Shown here piece after piece: positions 25,690-35,240 of a DNA stretch of 64,000 nucleotides. The stretch covers positions 52,394 to 116,393 of the forward strand of contig NZ_JAQYWQ010000008.1 of the NCBI RefSeq assembly GCF_029379315.1, read 5' to 3'. The notes under the pieces were generated by a model, which was given only the letters and a program-made list of their open reading frames with translations, searched no databases and was not told the origin of the DNA. Source of the DNA: Nostoc sp. S13 (lineage in GTDB: Bacteria > Cyanobacteriota > Cyanobacteriia > Cyanobacteriales > Nostocaceae). A program made the translations under genes and the position numbers. Every line of letters starts with the position of its first letter. The first letter of the stretch is position 1.

Positions 25690-26628
25690 TCACAAGGCTT
25701 TTAAAATTTCCTCATCTACAGAGAAATCTACTTCGGCTTTGTCTTTTGCATTAGCCAAATAATCATTTTCCAAGGAGTCATTCAGCCCAGAAATTAAATC
25801 ATATTCAGGTTGCCAGTTTAATTCTGTTTGTGCTTTGTTCACCGAAGCAAAGAAATGCTGCACTCGCATCGGAAAAGCTTTGCGCTTGCCGAAATCAAAC
25901 TTTTTCGGGTCGTAATGGACGATTTTTACAGCATCGGGTGATTTACCAGCCGCGACAGCACTAGCACGGGCTAAACCATCAAAAGTGACAAAGCGATCGC
26001 CAGAGATATTATAAATCTGTCCTATGGCCTGTTTATTACCTAAAACCTGAGTCATTGCTAGTGCCAAGTCTTTTACATGACCTAGCTGTGTGATATGCAA
26101 GCCATTTCCGGGGATGGGAATCGGGCGATCGCGCACAATTCTGTCAAAAAACCAGCCTTCCAACTCATTATAATTACGAGGCCCGTAAATATAAGTAGGA
26201 CGAATAGAGGTAAAGGGCAATCCCAATTGAGTCAGATAAGCTTCTGTTTCATGCTTACCCTTGTGGCGACTTTTGGGATCTACTTGATCACCTTCTATGT
26301 GAGGCAATTGGTCAGATTTGAGATACACCCCCGCAGAACTCATATACACAAAATGTTGCACCCGGTCTTGAAAAATCTCTGCTAGTGGTTGAGTATCAGT
26401 AAGTTCCCGTCCGTTATTGTCAAAAATGACATCAAAGTTTTCTTGTGATAACTTTGCTTTTAATTGAGTAGCATCAGTGCGATCGCCTATAATTTGTCCT
26501 ACTCCCTGTAAAGCAGGTGCTGGCCGATTCCCACGATTGAACAGCACCACCTCGTGTCCCTGTTCCACTAGTAGTTGAGTCAAATAGACACCAATGAACC
26601 GAGTACCACCCATAATTAGAATTCGCAT
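25690..26628 (-). CDS. NAD-dependent epimerase/dehydratase, CSP41b-like
   Basis: A 312-residue extended/atypical SDR. The N-terminal nucleotide-binding motif is MGGTRFIGVYLTQ, an SSAGVY segment follows, and the PTYIYGPRNYN segment occupies the active-site region. The overall pattern is that of the cyanobacterial relatives of the plant chloroplast stem-loop-binding protein CSP41b. CSP41 proteins bind RNA in plastids, but in cyanobacteria the role is unclear and sugar-nucleotide epimerisation remains possible. It is transcribed away from the polysaccharide genes to its right. Confidence 0.8.
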   Translation of the reverse strand: MRILIMGGTRFIGVYLTQLLVEQGHEVVLFNRGNRPAPALQGVGQIIGDRTDATQLKAKLSQENFDVIFDNNGRELTDTQPLAEIFQDRVQHFVYMSSAGVYLKSDQLPHIEGDQVDPKSRHKGKHETEAYLTQLGLPFTSIRPTYIYGPRNYNELEGWFFDRIVRDRPIPIPGNGLHITQLGHVKDLALAMTQVLGNKQAIGQIYNISGDRFVTFDGLARASAVAAGKSPDAVKIVHYDPKKFDFGKRKAFPMRVQHFFASVNKAQTELNWQPEYDLISGLNDSLENDYLANAKDKAEVDFSVDEEILKAL

Positions 26629-26937
26629 AAATTCCTCCTTTTTATATCAGTTGTCGTCAAGGGAGTGGGGAGTGGGGAGTGGGGGAGATGAGGGAGGCAA
26701 TGAGAATAACCAATGCCCCATGCCCAATGCCCAATGCCCCATGCCCCATGCCCAATGCCCAATGCCCAATGCCCAATCTGAGATTATCAGGTTACAGCAT
26801 CTATCTGGAACCTCTAAGGGAAAGATTACGTCCTATGTGCTAATCTGGGACGCTTGCTGTTAATTAATCACAAGGGGAAACTTTTCAGTTAACGTCATCA
26901 AGTTGGCCTTTGTATTTTCCATTTATTCAAGTTAGCT
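26629..26937. repeat. Heptanucleotide repeat tract
   Basis: Two period-7 tracts occur in this 309-bp divergent spacer: GTGGGGA words (about 26660-26690), and about ten copies of CCCAATG/CCCCATG at about 26712-26776. These match the STRR type. The remainder is AT-rich and should carry the promoters of the epimerase and GT4 genes. Confidence 0.8.
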
Positions 26938-28080
26938 GTGCCCTTGAAATATGCTCTAGTTCATGAGTGGCTGACACCCAAAGCCACCGGTGGTTCAGAA
27001 CTCGTTGTCCGAGAAATTTTGAATCACATTGATGCTGATTTATATGCTCTCATCGATTTTGAATCCAGCAATAGAGAAAGTTATTTATATAAGCGTCAGA
27101 TTGGCAAGACGTTTCTCCAGCACTTTCCCTATGCCCGCAACGGTGTACAAAAATACTTGCCTTTGTGGCCGTTGGCAATTGAACAACTGGATTTGCGACA
27201 TTATGACGTAATTCTGTCTTCATCCCATGCTGTTGCCAAAGGAATCCTTACCACTCCTGAACAGATGCATATTTGCTACTGTCACAGCCCTATGCGCTAT
27301 GCCTGGGACTTGACCTTTGATTATCTGCGCCACAGCAAAATGGGTAGTGGTTTACCTGGGTGGGTGACGCGCTATTTATTACATCGTTTGCGCCAGTGGG
27401 ATGTATTGAGTGCCAATCGCGTTGATTATTTCATTGCCAACTCGAAGCATACAGCTCGGCGAATTTGGCGTTGCTATCGGCGGGAAGCAACAGTCATTTA
27501 CCCACCAGTGAATATTGCGGAATTTCCATTTCTGTCTGAGAAAGAGGACTTTTACCTGACAGTTTCCCGGTTAGTGAGTTACAAGCAAATATCGTTGATT
27601 GTCAACGCTTTTAATCAACTAAAACGACCATTAGTAGTAATTGGTACAGGAGATGAAATGAAAAAGATTCGCGAGATGGCAAACTCCAATATCCAAATAC
27701 TAGGATGGCAACCCGATAATGTGGTAAAAAAATATATGTCTAGGGCTAAGGCGTTCGTGTATGCAGCTTGTGAAGATTTTGGTATTGCCCTAGTGGAAGC
27801 ACAGGCTTGTGGCACGCCAGTGATTGCCTACGGTGCAGGGGGTGCTTTAGAAACAGTGCGAGATATTCGCTCTTGTGTGGATACAGGGACAGGTATATTC
27901 TTCAGAACACAAACAGAGGCGGCTTTGGTGGAGGCAGTAGAAAAGTTTGAAATGTATGAGGGTTCGTTCAGTTCCGAGTATATGCGATCGCACGCCGCGC
28001 AGTTTTCACCGCAAATATTTGCAGATCGTTATCTAGATTTTGTAAACAAGTGCAACGAAAAAAGACCGTTTTTGCAGTGA
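26938..28080 (+). CDS. Glycosyltransferase family 4
   Basis: A 380-residue GT-B glycosyltransferase. The N-terminal acceptor domain begins YALVHEWLTPKATGGSELV. The central ICYCHSPMRYAWD segment is typical of WcaI/MtfB-like enzymes of capsule synthesis. The C-terminal donor domain holds VSRLVSYKQI, ILGWQPD and the EDFGIALVEAQACGTPVIAYGAGG motif with both catalytic-site Glu residues. The first codon appears to be GTG. It begins the polysaccharide region and is followed 110 bp later by a sugar transferase, which suggests they act on the same lipid-linked glycan. Confidence 0.88.
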   Translation: MPLKYALVHEWLTPKATGGSELVVREILNHIDADLYALIDFESSNRESYLYKRQIGKTFLQHFPYARNGVQKYLPLWPLAIEQLDLRHYDVILSSSHAVAKGILTTPEQMHICYCHSPMRYAWDLTFDYLRHSKMGSGLPGWVTRYLLHRLRQWDVLSANRVDYFIANSKHTARRIWRCYRREATVIYPPVNIAEFPFLSEKEDFYLTVSRLVSYKQISLIVNAFNQLKRPLVVIGTGDEMKKIREMANSNIQILGWQPDNVVKKYMSRAKAFVYAACEDFGIALVEAQACGTPVIAYGAGGALETVRDIRSCVDTGTGIFFRTQTEAALVEAVEKFEMYEGSFSSEYMRSHAAQFSPQIFADRYLDFVNKCNEKRPFLQ

Positions 28081-28182
28081 TGGTCTTAGTTAACGTCTTA
28101 TTTTTTTGGGCTTTTGGCAATTTCCCCCCAGAAGCACCTCATTTTGGCTTTAATATTGGGACTATGTGTGGTGTGGATTATT

Positions 28183-28188
28183 AAGGAG
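28183..28188 (+). promoter_or_regulatory. Shine-Dalgarno that decides the start of the sugar transferase
   Basis: AAGGAG is followed by two consecutive ATG codons (28190, 28193). It supports starting the sugar transferase at one of these, not at the upstream GTG at 28166 that the open frame also allows. The spacing favours 28193. Confidence 0.6.
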
Positions 28189-28189
28189 T

Positions 28190-28951
28190 ATGATGACTGC
28201 CCAGAGCTCACTCCTCTCCGGCAAGCGAGGCGTACGGCAAGACACTAGAGCGTCTACGCGTACTTTCTTAAAACGCGGTCAAAAAACAAAGACGCCAAAA
28301 GTTAAACCCAAAGGTTTATCTTTTCAGGGTTTAAACGGAGAGTTTGCCAAGCGACTGTTCGATATAGTGTTTTCGCTGTCGGTGTTAATTTTGTTCTTCC
28401 CCGTCTACTTAATCTTGGCCTTGCTGATTGCTTTCAGCTCAGAAGGTCCAATTTTTTATGTCCACGAACGGGTGGGGAAAAATTACAAAACCTTTAATTG
28501 TATTAAATTCCGAACAATGGTGAGCAATGCGGACGAAATCCTCGTGCAAATGATGGAAACATCGCCCCAGTTGCGACAAGAATTTGAGAGCAGTTTTAAG
28601 CTGAAACAAGATCCCCGGATTACCAAAATTGGTCGATTTTTGCGAATTACCAGCTTAGATGAATTTCCCCAGTTCTGGAACGTTTTAAAAGGGGACATGA
28701 GTGTAGTCGGCCCCCGACCCTTAGTAGCAGAGGAACTGCCAAAATACGGTTATCACATTGATGAGATTTTAACAATCCGTCCAGGAATTACTGGATTGTG
28801 GCAGGTGTCTGGGCGTAATGACATTCCCTACCCTCGGCGAGTCCAAATAGACCTGCATTATGTCAAATTTAGGAATTTATGGCTTGATTTATGGATCATC
28901 TTGAAAACTGTTGATATAGTCATTCTGCCCAAAAATAACGGGGCGTACTGA
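28190..28951 (+). CDS. Undecaprenyl-phosphate sugar phosphotransferase (bacterial sugar transferase)
   Basis: About 253 residues. A Ser/Lys/Arg-rich cytoplasmic N-terminus is followed by one hydrophobic segment (IVFSLSVLILFFPVYLILALL) and the WbaP/WcaJ catalytic core: IKFRTMVSNADE, the LRITSLDEFPQFWNVL block, SVVGPRPLVAEELPKY and RPGITGLWQVSGRND. This family transfers a sugar-1-phosphate from UDP-sugar to undecaprenyl phosphate at the membrane, the first step of a polysaccharide repeat unit. A second, diverged member lies at 34587-35240. Confidence 0.9.
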   Translation: MMTAQSSLLSGKRGVRQDTRASTRTFLKRGQKTKTPKVKPKGLSFQGLNGEFAKRLFDIVFSLSVLILFFPVYLILALLIAFSSEGPIFYVHERVGKNYKTFNCIKFRTMVSNADEILVQMMETSPQLRQEFESSFKLKQDPRITKIGRFLRITSLDEFPQFWNVLKGDMSVVGPRPLVAEELPKYGYHIDEILTIRPGITGLWQVSGRNDIPYPRRVQIDLHYVKFRNLWLDLWIILKTVDIVILPKNNGAY

Positions 28952-29328
28952 GTAACTACTTAGGGTCGGTTCTGTGGGGCAGTTTATGCCCCTAAGTACT
29001 AATTCTTCCCCTATGACTAAACGACTATTCATCTTTCTATAGTCTTCACAAAATCAGAGATATATGAAGTTTTGACAAAAAACAACGTACACAAAAACAA
29101 TCTTGATCTATCTGGTAAAAGAAAAAATATACATAATTAAACAATCTTCATCTATCTCAGGTTGGTTTACGTGTTAAATTCCTTTTTATTAAGTATATTT
29201 ATTTAGGCAAAAAGTATCATAACCACAATAACTCGTAGGTTTCCCATTAGGCAATTCGGCAATTAGCTGCTAGGTTGTATCAGATTGCCTGTAACTTTTT
29301 AATCAAAGACAATAAGGGATAATTGAGT
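28952..29328. other. AT-rich spacer upstream of gmd
   Basis: 377 bp of AT-rich sequence between the sugar transferase and gmd. No gene, repeat array or clear terminator was recognised. It probably includes a promoter for gmd-fcl. Confidence 0.45.
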
Positions 29329-30408
29329 ATGACGCAAGAAAAGCGAGCGTTAATTACTGGTATTACTGGTCAAGATGGTTCATATCTAAGTGAGTTTTTG
29401 CTAGAAAAAGGTTATGAGGTTCATGGCATTATTCGCCGAACTTCTACCTTCAACACAGACCGCATCGATCATATTTACGAAGACCCCCACAAAGAGGGAG
29501 TGCGATTGTTTTTGCACTATGGTGACTTGACGGATGGTACGACGTTGCGGCGTATTTTAGAAGAAGTCAAGCCAGTAGAGATTTACAACCTCGGCGCTCA
29601 ATCCCATGTCAGAGTCAGCTTTGATTCACCCGAATATACGGTGGATGCTGTTGGAATGGGGACGCTGCGTCTGTTAGAAGCAATTCGAGACTACCAACAG
29701 CGTACCGGAATTCAGGTGCGATTTTACCAGGCGGGTTCTTCAGAAATGTACGGTTTAGTACAAGCAATACCTCAAACTGAGACAACGCCCTTTTATCCGC
29801 GCAGTCCCTATGCCTGTGCGAAAGTTTACGCCCACTGGCAAACTGTAAATTATCGTGAGTCTTATGGTTTGTTTGCTTGTAACGGCATACTTTTTAACCA
29901 CGAATCACCACGACGCGGTGAAACCTTTGTAACGCGCAAAATTACTAGAGCAGTGGCTGGTATTGTTGCTGGTAAGCAGAAAAAAATTTATATGGGTAAT
30001 CTAGACGCCAAGCGAGATTGGGGCTATGCAAAGGATTACGTCAAAGCCATGTGGTTGATGTTGCAGAAAGACCAACCAGAGGATTACGTAATTTCTACTG
30101 GTGAAACTCACTCGGTGCGGGAGTTTTTGGAACTGGCATTTAATTATGTAAATCTCAATTGGCAAGATTATGTAGAGTTTGATGAGCGTTACCTCCGTCC
30201 ATCTGAGGTAGAGTTATTGATTGGCGATTCTACCAAAGCACGGCAGAAGTTGGGCTGGGCACCATCAATAACCTTTGAAGAACTAGTTTCCCTAATGGTA
30301 GAAGCAGACTTACAAGCATTAGGTCACACTTCGCCCAATGGAAATGGTTCGCAATTTCCACATGATATTGCTACTACTCGTCAAGAACTGGGTGCTTTGC
30401 ACTTCTGA
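29329..30408 (+). CDS. gmd: GDP-mannose 4,6-dehydratase
   Basis: A 359-residue extended SDR matching Gmd. The nucleotide-binding motif is [14 protein letters not shown]; then come [24 protein letters not shown], the catalytic [12 protein letters not shown] (YxxxK) and the [16 protein letters not shown] segment that is specific to Gmd. It converts GDP-D-mannose to GDP-4-keto-6-deoxy-mannose. The frame is open two codons upstream (29323), but ATG 29329 gives the family start. It is followed 24 bp later by the fucose synthase gene, the usual pairing. Confidence 0.95.
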   Translation: MTQEKRALITGITGQDGSYLSEFLLEKGYEVHGIIRRTSTFNTDRIDHIYEDPHKEGVRLFLHYGDLTDGTTLRRILEEVKPVEIYNLGAQSHVRVSFDSPEYTVDAVGMGTLRLLEAIRDYQQRTGIQVRFYQAGSSEMYGLVQAIPQTETTPFYPRSPYACAKVYAHWQTVNYRESYGLFACNGILFNHESPRRGETFVTRKITRAVAGIVAGKQKKIYMGNLDAKRDWGYAKDYVKAMWLMLQKDQPEDYVISTGETHSVREFLELAFNYVNLNWQDYVEFDERYLRPSEVELLIGDSTKARQKLGWAPSITFEELVSLMVEADLQALGHTSPNGNGSQFPHDIATTRQELGALHF

Positions 30409-30432
30409 TTTCGCACCACAGAGGATAAAAAT

Positions 30433-31377
30433 ATGACAGCCTTAGAACTAAAAAATCAACGCATTCTGGTCACTGGTGGGTCGGGGTTTCTAGGTCGTCA
30501 GGTGATAGATCAACTGTGTAAAGCAGGGGCTGATCGTGAGAAGATTACAATACCGCGATCGCACGATTGCGATCTACGTGTTTGGGAAAATAGCCAGCGT
30601 GCAGTTGACCAGCAAGACATAATCATTCACCTAGCAGCTCATGTCGGTGGCATCGGTTTGAACCGCGAAAAACCCGCAGAGTTGTTCTATAATAACTTGA
30701 TCATGGGAACCCAGCTAATTCACGCTGCCTATCAAGCTGGAGTCGAAAAATTCGTTTGTGTTGGCACAATCTGCGCCTATCCTAAATTTACCCCAGTACC
30801 ATTCAAAGAAGATGATCTTTGGAATGGCTACCCAGAGGAAACCAACGCCCCCTACGGAATTGCTAAAAAAGCACTTTTAGTCCAATTGCAATCTTACCGC
30901 CAGCAGTACGGTTTTAATGGGATTTACCTACTGCCAGTGAATTTATATGGCCCAGAAGATAATTTTGACCCCGGAAGTTCCCACGTTATTCCAGCATTAG
31001 TTCGCAAAGTTCACGAAGCCCAAATTAACAAAGAAAAGCAACTCCCAGTTTGGGGTGATGGTAGTCCCACACGCGAGTTTCTCTATTCAGAAGATGCAGC
31101 GCGGGGGATTGTTATGGGGACTCAATTCTATAACGAATCGGAACCAGTTAACTTGGGAACGGGTGATGAAATCTCTATCCTTAATTTAGTAACTCTAATC
31201 TGCGAATTGATGGAGTTTAAGGGTGAAATTGTTTGGCAAACTGACAAGCCTAATGGTCAACCCCGCCGTTGTTTAGATACTGAAAGGGCAAAGCAAGCCT
31301 TTAATTTCACGGCTCAGGTGAGCTTTGAAGAAGGGTTAAAGAATACCATTGAGTGGTACCGTCAACACGCTGTATAA
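30433..31377 (+). CDS. fcl: GDP-L-fucose synthase (GDP-4-keto-6-deoxymannose epimerase/reductase)
   Basis: A 314-residue extended SDR. Seen: the motif [28 protein letters not shown]-like [10 protein letters not shown], catalytic [11 protein letters not shown] (YxxxK), and [25 protein letters not shown], all signatures of Fcl/WcaG. It performs the 3,5-epimerisation and NADPH reduction that give GDP-L-fucose, so this locus can make GDP-fucose for the nearby glycosyltransferases. It lies just after gmd. Confidence 0.95.
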   Translation: MTALELKNQRILVTGGSGFLGRQVIDQLCKAGADREKITIPRSHDCDLRVWENSQRAVDQQDIIIHLAAHVGGIGLNREKPAELFYNNLIMGTQLIHAAYQAGVEKFVCVGTICAYPKFTPVPFKEDDLWNGYPEETNAPYGIAKKALLVQLQSYRQQYGFNGIYLLPVNLYGPEDNFDPGSSHVIPALVRKVHEAQINKEKQLPVWGDGSPTREFLYSEDAARGIVMGTQFYNESEPVNLGTGDEISILNLVTLICELMEFKGEIVWQTDKPNGQPRRCLDTERAKQAFNFTAQVSFEEGLKNTIEWYRQHAV

Positions 31378-31419
31378 CGATGTACTACAACGATCACTCG
31401 TTTGTATGCAGTATACTCT

Positions 31420-31496
31420 GACCTCTCTCCTAAAAGGAGAGAGGCTTTGAATTTTACTCCCCTTCCCTTATAGGGAAGGGGTTGGGGGTTAGGTCT
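31420..31496. repeat. Dispersed hairpin repeat, family N, intergenic copy
   Basis: Starts GACCTCTCTCC, continues with an AGGAGAGAGG stem, then CTCCCCTTCCCTTATAGGG and ends GGGGTTAGGTCT. The same element, longer at 88 bp, lies inside the U32 peptidase gene at 54197-54284. Related pieces occur at 19838-19886 and 62090-62131. It is downstream of GDP-fucose synthase and may also terminate transcription. Confidence 0.75.
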
Positions 31497-31587
31497 CTAT
31501 TGGACTCAACTAAGAAACGCTACAGTAAATCTAGGGTAGTATAAGCTGGGCGATACCCAGCTTATTTATTTGCTCCTATAAATTTTT

Positions 31588-32163
31588 ATGGACAAAGTTA
31601 ATCATCAACTAAATAAAGCAGAACTACGCCGCACTTTACTCAAAACACGTCAATCAATGTCCGTTGGAGAGTGGAAAGAAAAAAGCGATCACTTATGCTC
31701 TCATTTACAAAACTCTACTTTATTCACCCAAGCAAAAACAATACTCGCTTATTTCAGCTTTCGTCAAGAACCTGACCTCAGTCCACTATTTGCAGACACC
31801 AAATACCGTTGGGGATTTCCTCGCTGCGTTGATAAATCCCTATATTGGCATATTTGGACACCTGAAGATTCTGTGCAAAGTGGCGCTTATGGGATTACTG
31901 AACCACACCCCGACGCTCCAATCTTAGATGCTGCTGAAGTGGATTTGATTCTCGTCCCCAGTGTAGCTTGCGACTATCAAGGATATCGTTTGGGTTATGG
32001 CGGCGGATATTATGATCGCTTGCTCAGTTTACCGCAGTGGCAGACAAAGCCGACTATCGGAATTGTCTTTGAGTTTGCATATTTGTCCCAAATACCGATT
32101 GAACTTTGGGATAAACCACTACAAGCTGTTTCTACAGAAACCGGATTGACTCCAAAAGGCTGA
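31588..32163 (+). CDS. 5-formyltetrahydrofolate cyclo-ligase
   Basis: A 191-residue protein of the MTHFS/YgfA family. The N-terminal KAELRRTLLKTRQS helix, the WGFPRCVDKS block and the diagnostic C-terminal YGGGYYDRLL ATP/substrate site with a preceding DLILVPSVACDYQGYRLG are visible. It converts 5-formyl-THF to 5,10-methenyl-THF using ATP, in the cytoplasm. It is independent of the polysaccharide genes and is preceded by a dispersed repeat. Confidence 0.93.
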   Translation: MDKVNHQLNKAELRRTLLKTRQSMSVGEWKEKSDHLCSHLQNSTLFTQAKTILAYFSFRQEPDLSPLFADTKYRWGFPRCVDKSLYWHIWTPEDSVQSGAYGITEPHPDAPILDAAEVDLILVPSVACDYQGYRLGYGGGYYDRLLSLPQWQTKPTIGIVFEFAYLSQIPIELWDKPLQAVSTETGLTPKG

Positions 32164-32253
32164 AGGATTCAGGATGATGAAGACGATTAGATCCGATTTT
32201 TGGCGTTGCTGATTTGATGTATGAAAGTTATTAGTTGTGCAACCAAAACTCTT

Positions 32254-32281
32254 GTAGAGACGTAAAGTTTTACGTCTCTAC
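32254..32281. terminator. Perfect 13-bp hairpin between convergent genes
   Basis: GTAGAGACGTAAA (32254-32266) pairs exactly with TTTACGTCTCTAC (32269-32281), leaving only a two-base loop. It lies between the cyclo-ligase end (32163) and the oxygenase end (32307), a bidirectional terminator position. It is a sister of the hairpin at 5757-5784. Confidence 0.6.
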
Positions 32282-32306
32282 ATTAACTTACAAACTTTTT
32301 TTACTT

Positions 32307-33416
32307 CTAATCACCATCAGTATTATCAAGTACAACGTACTTGCGATTTTCTTCCCGTAACCGGGCATCTTGATCATTGTAAAAGAACGACAGGAGAACA
32401 AAACGCCGTCCACTTGTGACAGGAGTAGCTTCATGCAGTAGAGAGCAAGAAAAAATCACCGCTTCTCCCACATTGGGACTATAAAGCTGGAGTCCATACT
32501 CTGGAAATCGTAGTTCTCCGCCTTCGTAATCACCAGTATTGAGATTCAGCGACATAGCAAATCGTCGGTGCGCCGTACCTTTGGTAGTATTATCACGATG
32601 ACGATTAAAGAAGCCTTTATTAGTTGCTTCGTAACAGGATACTAGGTAGCGTTCAAAGTGAGTGATGCTAAATTGGAACACCTTCTCGATTTCTGGCTTA
32701 ACCCGTTGTATGATTATTTTATCGATTTGCTTTAATAGTTGAGGATCAGAAATTAAATAGTCTCGGCGTTTTTTAAATTCATAGTCATAGGCTGGGATTG
32801 TTTTGCCATCGATTTCTTGCATGAAGCCAGAATCCTGACCACCATCTGCTTCGTACAAATGAATTAAATGTTGACAAATACTTTGATTCAGCACATTGGG
32901 TATAAATAAAACAGGTGCTTGTCTGGCTGCTGGAATATTTTGTGAGATTGCAGGTAAGCTATTGATAAACTCAAATACTTGTTCCCAAGGTTGAGTAGTA
33001 GCTAAGATTGGCAAAACTTTTAGAACTCGTAAATTTTCATCCAAAACAAAAATTTTTGGTCTGTATTGGAGCTCGTTACTTGCCTGATTACTTGGTTGAC
33101 AAATACCGTATTGGAAACTGACTTTTTGTTCAAAATCCCAAAGAAATTTGAAATAAGTTTTATTATCTATTAACTCTGCCAGAAAAGTGTCATCTGGGTC
33201 TATACTCACACCAAAAAATGGCACTTGATACGCAGCTAACTGCTGCTGTTGATTACATAACTCATCAATAATCTTCCGAATATAGTTGTTTTTAGAACTT
33301 CCGAAAAAAAACAAAATGCTCCGATATCCGCCAACCGAATTAAAGTGGAAGGCTGGATTTGAAGTTGAGGGAAGAATGAACCAGGGAATCGGGTCGCCAA
33401 CAGTAAGAGGTAGCAT
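32307..33416 (-). CDS. Redoxin-like / 2OG-Fe(II) oxygenase fusion protein
   Basis: About 369 residues. The N-terminal half resembles a thioredoxin-fold peroxiredoxin (LTVGDPIPWFILPS, YRSILFFFGSS, VPFFGVSIDPDDTF, KIFVLDENLRVL). The position after FFFGSS where peroxiredoxins have the peroxidatic Cys reads KNN, so peroxidase activity is doubtful. The C-terminal half is a prolyl-4-hydroxylase-type 2OG-Fe(II) oxygenase with FNRHRDNT (HxD), FPEYGLQLYSPNVGEAVIF, and the second iron His plus 2OG Arg in LLHEATPVTSGRR. The frame is open upstream to 33557, but ATG 33416 (MLPLTVGD) begins the recognisable fold. The substrate is unknown. Confidence 0.82.
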   Translation of the reverse strand: MLPLTVGDPIPWFILPSTSNPAFHFNSVGGYRSILFFFGSSKNNYIRKIIDELCNQQQQLAAYQVPFFGVSIDPDDTFLAELIDNKTYFKFLWDFEQKVSFQYGICQPSNQASNELQYRPKIFVLDENLRVLKVLPILATTQPWEQVFEFINSLPAISQNIPAARQAPVLFIPNVLNQSICQHLIHLYEADGGQDSGFMQEIDGKTIPAYDYEFKKRRDYLISDPQLLKQIDKIIIQRVKPEIEKVFQFSITHFERYLVSCYEATNKGFFNRHRDNTTKGTAHRRFAMSLNLNTGDYEGGELRFPEYGLQLYSPNVGEAVIFSCSLLHEATPVTSGRRFVLLSFFYNDQDARLREENRKYVVLDNTDGD

Positions 33417-33626
33417 AAGAGTGACGATTAATAAAATTCGGCTTGCTTCTAAACTTGACCAGACTGCACGGTTTAATACATGATGATAATTTTGAAAATG
33501 CTCCTCCTGATTCAGTCCCAGGTTACATCCTGTTGAATTATAAAATAAAATTTGCAATCATTTTGGCGATTTTTGTGCTTAGTGTGAAAAAATCTTTCAG
33601 AAAAGATAATTTACCTTATTAATCAA

Positions 33627-34463
33627 ATGCTGAACTGGAAAAAATCACGATCGCAAAATCTGCTAATGTATGCGCTATTGGGAGCGATCGCACTGCTGAT
33701 GCTCTTTCCTTTACTATGGCTAATTAGTACATCCTTAAAATCGCCTACGGAAAATATTTTTCAGTCGCCGCCACAGTTATTGCCTGCGTCACCAACACTA
33801 AATAACTTCTCTAGTGTGTGGAACTCTCTACCTTTTGGACAATATCTGTATAACAGTACTCTGGTGTCAGTGCTGACTGTGGGCTTAAATCTGCTGTTTT
33901 GCGCTTTAGCTGCGTACCCGTTGGCAAGATTATCGTTTGTGGGGCGAGACTGGATTTTTGTAGCGATTGTCTCCACGATTATGATTCCCTTCCAAATCGT
34001 GATGATTCCCCTGTATATTTTGACAGTCCAGTTGGGTTTGACAAATAGTTATTTAGGGATGATTTTTCCGAGTTTAGCTTCTGCCTTTGGCATTTTTCTG
34101 TTGCGCCAAGCTTTCATGAGTGTCCCCAAAGAGATAGAAGAAGCCGCCCGAATGGATGGCAGTTCGGAATTAGGTTTGTGGTGGCATATAATGTTACCAG
34201 CTGTTCGCCCAGCACTGGTAACTTTAGCTATTTTTGTATTCATTGGTGCTTGGAGTGATTTTTTGTGGCCTTTAATTGTGATCCAAGACGAAAATTTATA
34301 CACTCTTCCCTTGGGAGTCGCAAAGCTAGCAGGGACATTTTCCCTTGACTGGCGGTTAGTAGCTGCTGGTTCAGTGATTGCGATCGCCCCAGTATTATTA
34401 CTATTTTTATTTTTACAACGTTACATTGTCCCCACGGAAACTGGTAGCGGCATCAAAGGATAA
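33627..34463 (+). CDS. ABC transporter permease, carbohydrate type (MalG-like)
   Basis: A 278-residue inner-membrane permease of the CUT1 sugar-uptake class with six hydrophobic segments. The signature EAA loop EEAARMDGSSELGLWWH (about 171-187) with the conserved Gly contacts the ATPase, and the C-terminus ends in the usual LFLFLQRYIVPTETGSGIKG. No partner permease, ATPase or binding protein is adjacent, so it is an orphan at this locus. Its partners should be elsewhere in the genome. Confidence 0.9.
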   Translation: MLNWKKSRSQNLLMYALLGAIALLMLFPLLWLISTSLKSPTENIFQSPPQLLPASPTLNNFSSVWNSLPFGQYLYNSTLVSVLTVGLNLLFCALAAYPLARLSFVGRDWIFVAIVSTIMIPFQIVMIPLYILTVQLGLTNSYLGMIFPSLASAFGIFLLRQAFMSVPKEIEEAARMDGSSELGLWWHIMLPAVRPALVTLAIFVFIGAWSDFLWPLIVIQDENLYTLPLGVAKLAGTFSLDWRLVAAGSVIAIAPVLLLFLFLQRYIVPTETGSGIKG

Positions 34464-34479
34464 AAATCTCTCCCAATCA

Positions 34480-34592
34480 ATAATGCCCAATGCCCAATAC
34501 TTCTTTACGAGAGGCTACGCCAACGGCTTCTCTACGAGACGCTACGCGAACGCTCAGTACAAGTGCCCAATACCCAATGCCCCAATTCAATA
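34480..34592. repeat. Heptamer words flanking a family B palindrome
   Basis: TGCCCAA heptamers (about 34482-34500 and 34563-34588) surround a GC-rich palindrome with GAGAGGCTACGCC (34510-34522) and TCTACGAGACGCTACGCGAACG (34531-34552). This composite fills most of the spacer between the permease and the convergent sugar transferase gene. Confidence 0.75.
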
Positions 34593-35240
34593 AGCACCAG
34601 TCTTTTTCAATACCACCCCAATAGTTTTAATAATCAGACTCAGGTCATAAGTTATAGACCACTTGCGTTGATAATCTATATCCATCTTGACAATGGTTTC
34701 AAAGTCTGTAATGCTTGAGCGCCCATTAGCTTGCCATTCTCCGGTAATACCTGGTTTGACTCGTAATCTATCCCAGTGGTGTAGATCGTAATTACTGACC
34801 TCATCAGGAGTAGGTGGACGAGTACCAACTAAACTCATGTCCCCTAACAAAACATTCCAAAATTGGGGTAATTCGTCCAAGCTAGTACACCGCAAAAATT
34901 TACCCACATAAGTAATGCGAGGATCGTCAACAGATTTAAAAATGTGACCTTTGGCTTGATTTTCAACCAAATGCTTGAATTTATCGGCATCGACAATCAT
35001 CGAACGGAATTTCCACATGCGGAAAGTTTTTCCGTTTAAACCACAGCGAATTTGAGAATAAAGTATTGTATTTGGATCATGTACAAAGGTAACAATTGCT
35101 ACGGGAATTGCTACTGTAAATGTAATAAACAGCCCCAAAATAGCTCCAACAATGTCAATTAATCGTTTTCTCACGCTTAAAGTTGACGGGTGTAAAGGCT
35201 GTTGCGAACAATTAACTGAATAAAGATAAAGATGATTCAT
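34587..35240 (-). CDS. Sugar transferase (WcaJ/WbaP catalytic domain)
   Basis: A 217-residue protein with one N-terminal hydrophobic segment (IVGAILGLFITFTVAIPVAIV) and the catalytic block: YSQIRCGLNGKTFRMWKFRSM, LRCTSLDELPQFWNVLLGDMSLVG, TRPPTPDEVSNY, KPGITGEWQANGRS. It begins polysaccharide assembly on a lipid carrier. It is a second, distinct copy in this region beside 28190-28951 and points the opposite way. Related proteins act in heterocyst envelope or exopolysaccharide synthesis, but that role is only an inference here. Confidence 0.88.
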   Translation of the reverse strand: MNHLYLYSVNCSQQPLHPSTLSVRKRLIDIVGAILGLFITFTVAIPVAIVTFVHDPNTILYSQIRCGLNGKTFRMWKFRSMIVDADKFKHLVENQAKGHIFKSVDDPRITYVGKFLRCTSLDELPQFWNVLLGDMSLVGTRPPTPDEVSNYDLHHWDRLRVKPGITGEWQANGRSSITDFETIVKMDIDYQRKWSITYDLSLIIKTIGVVLKKTGAY

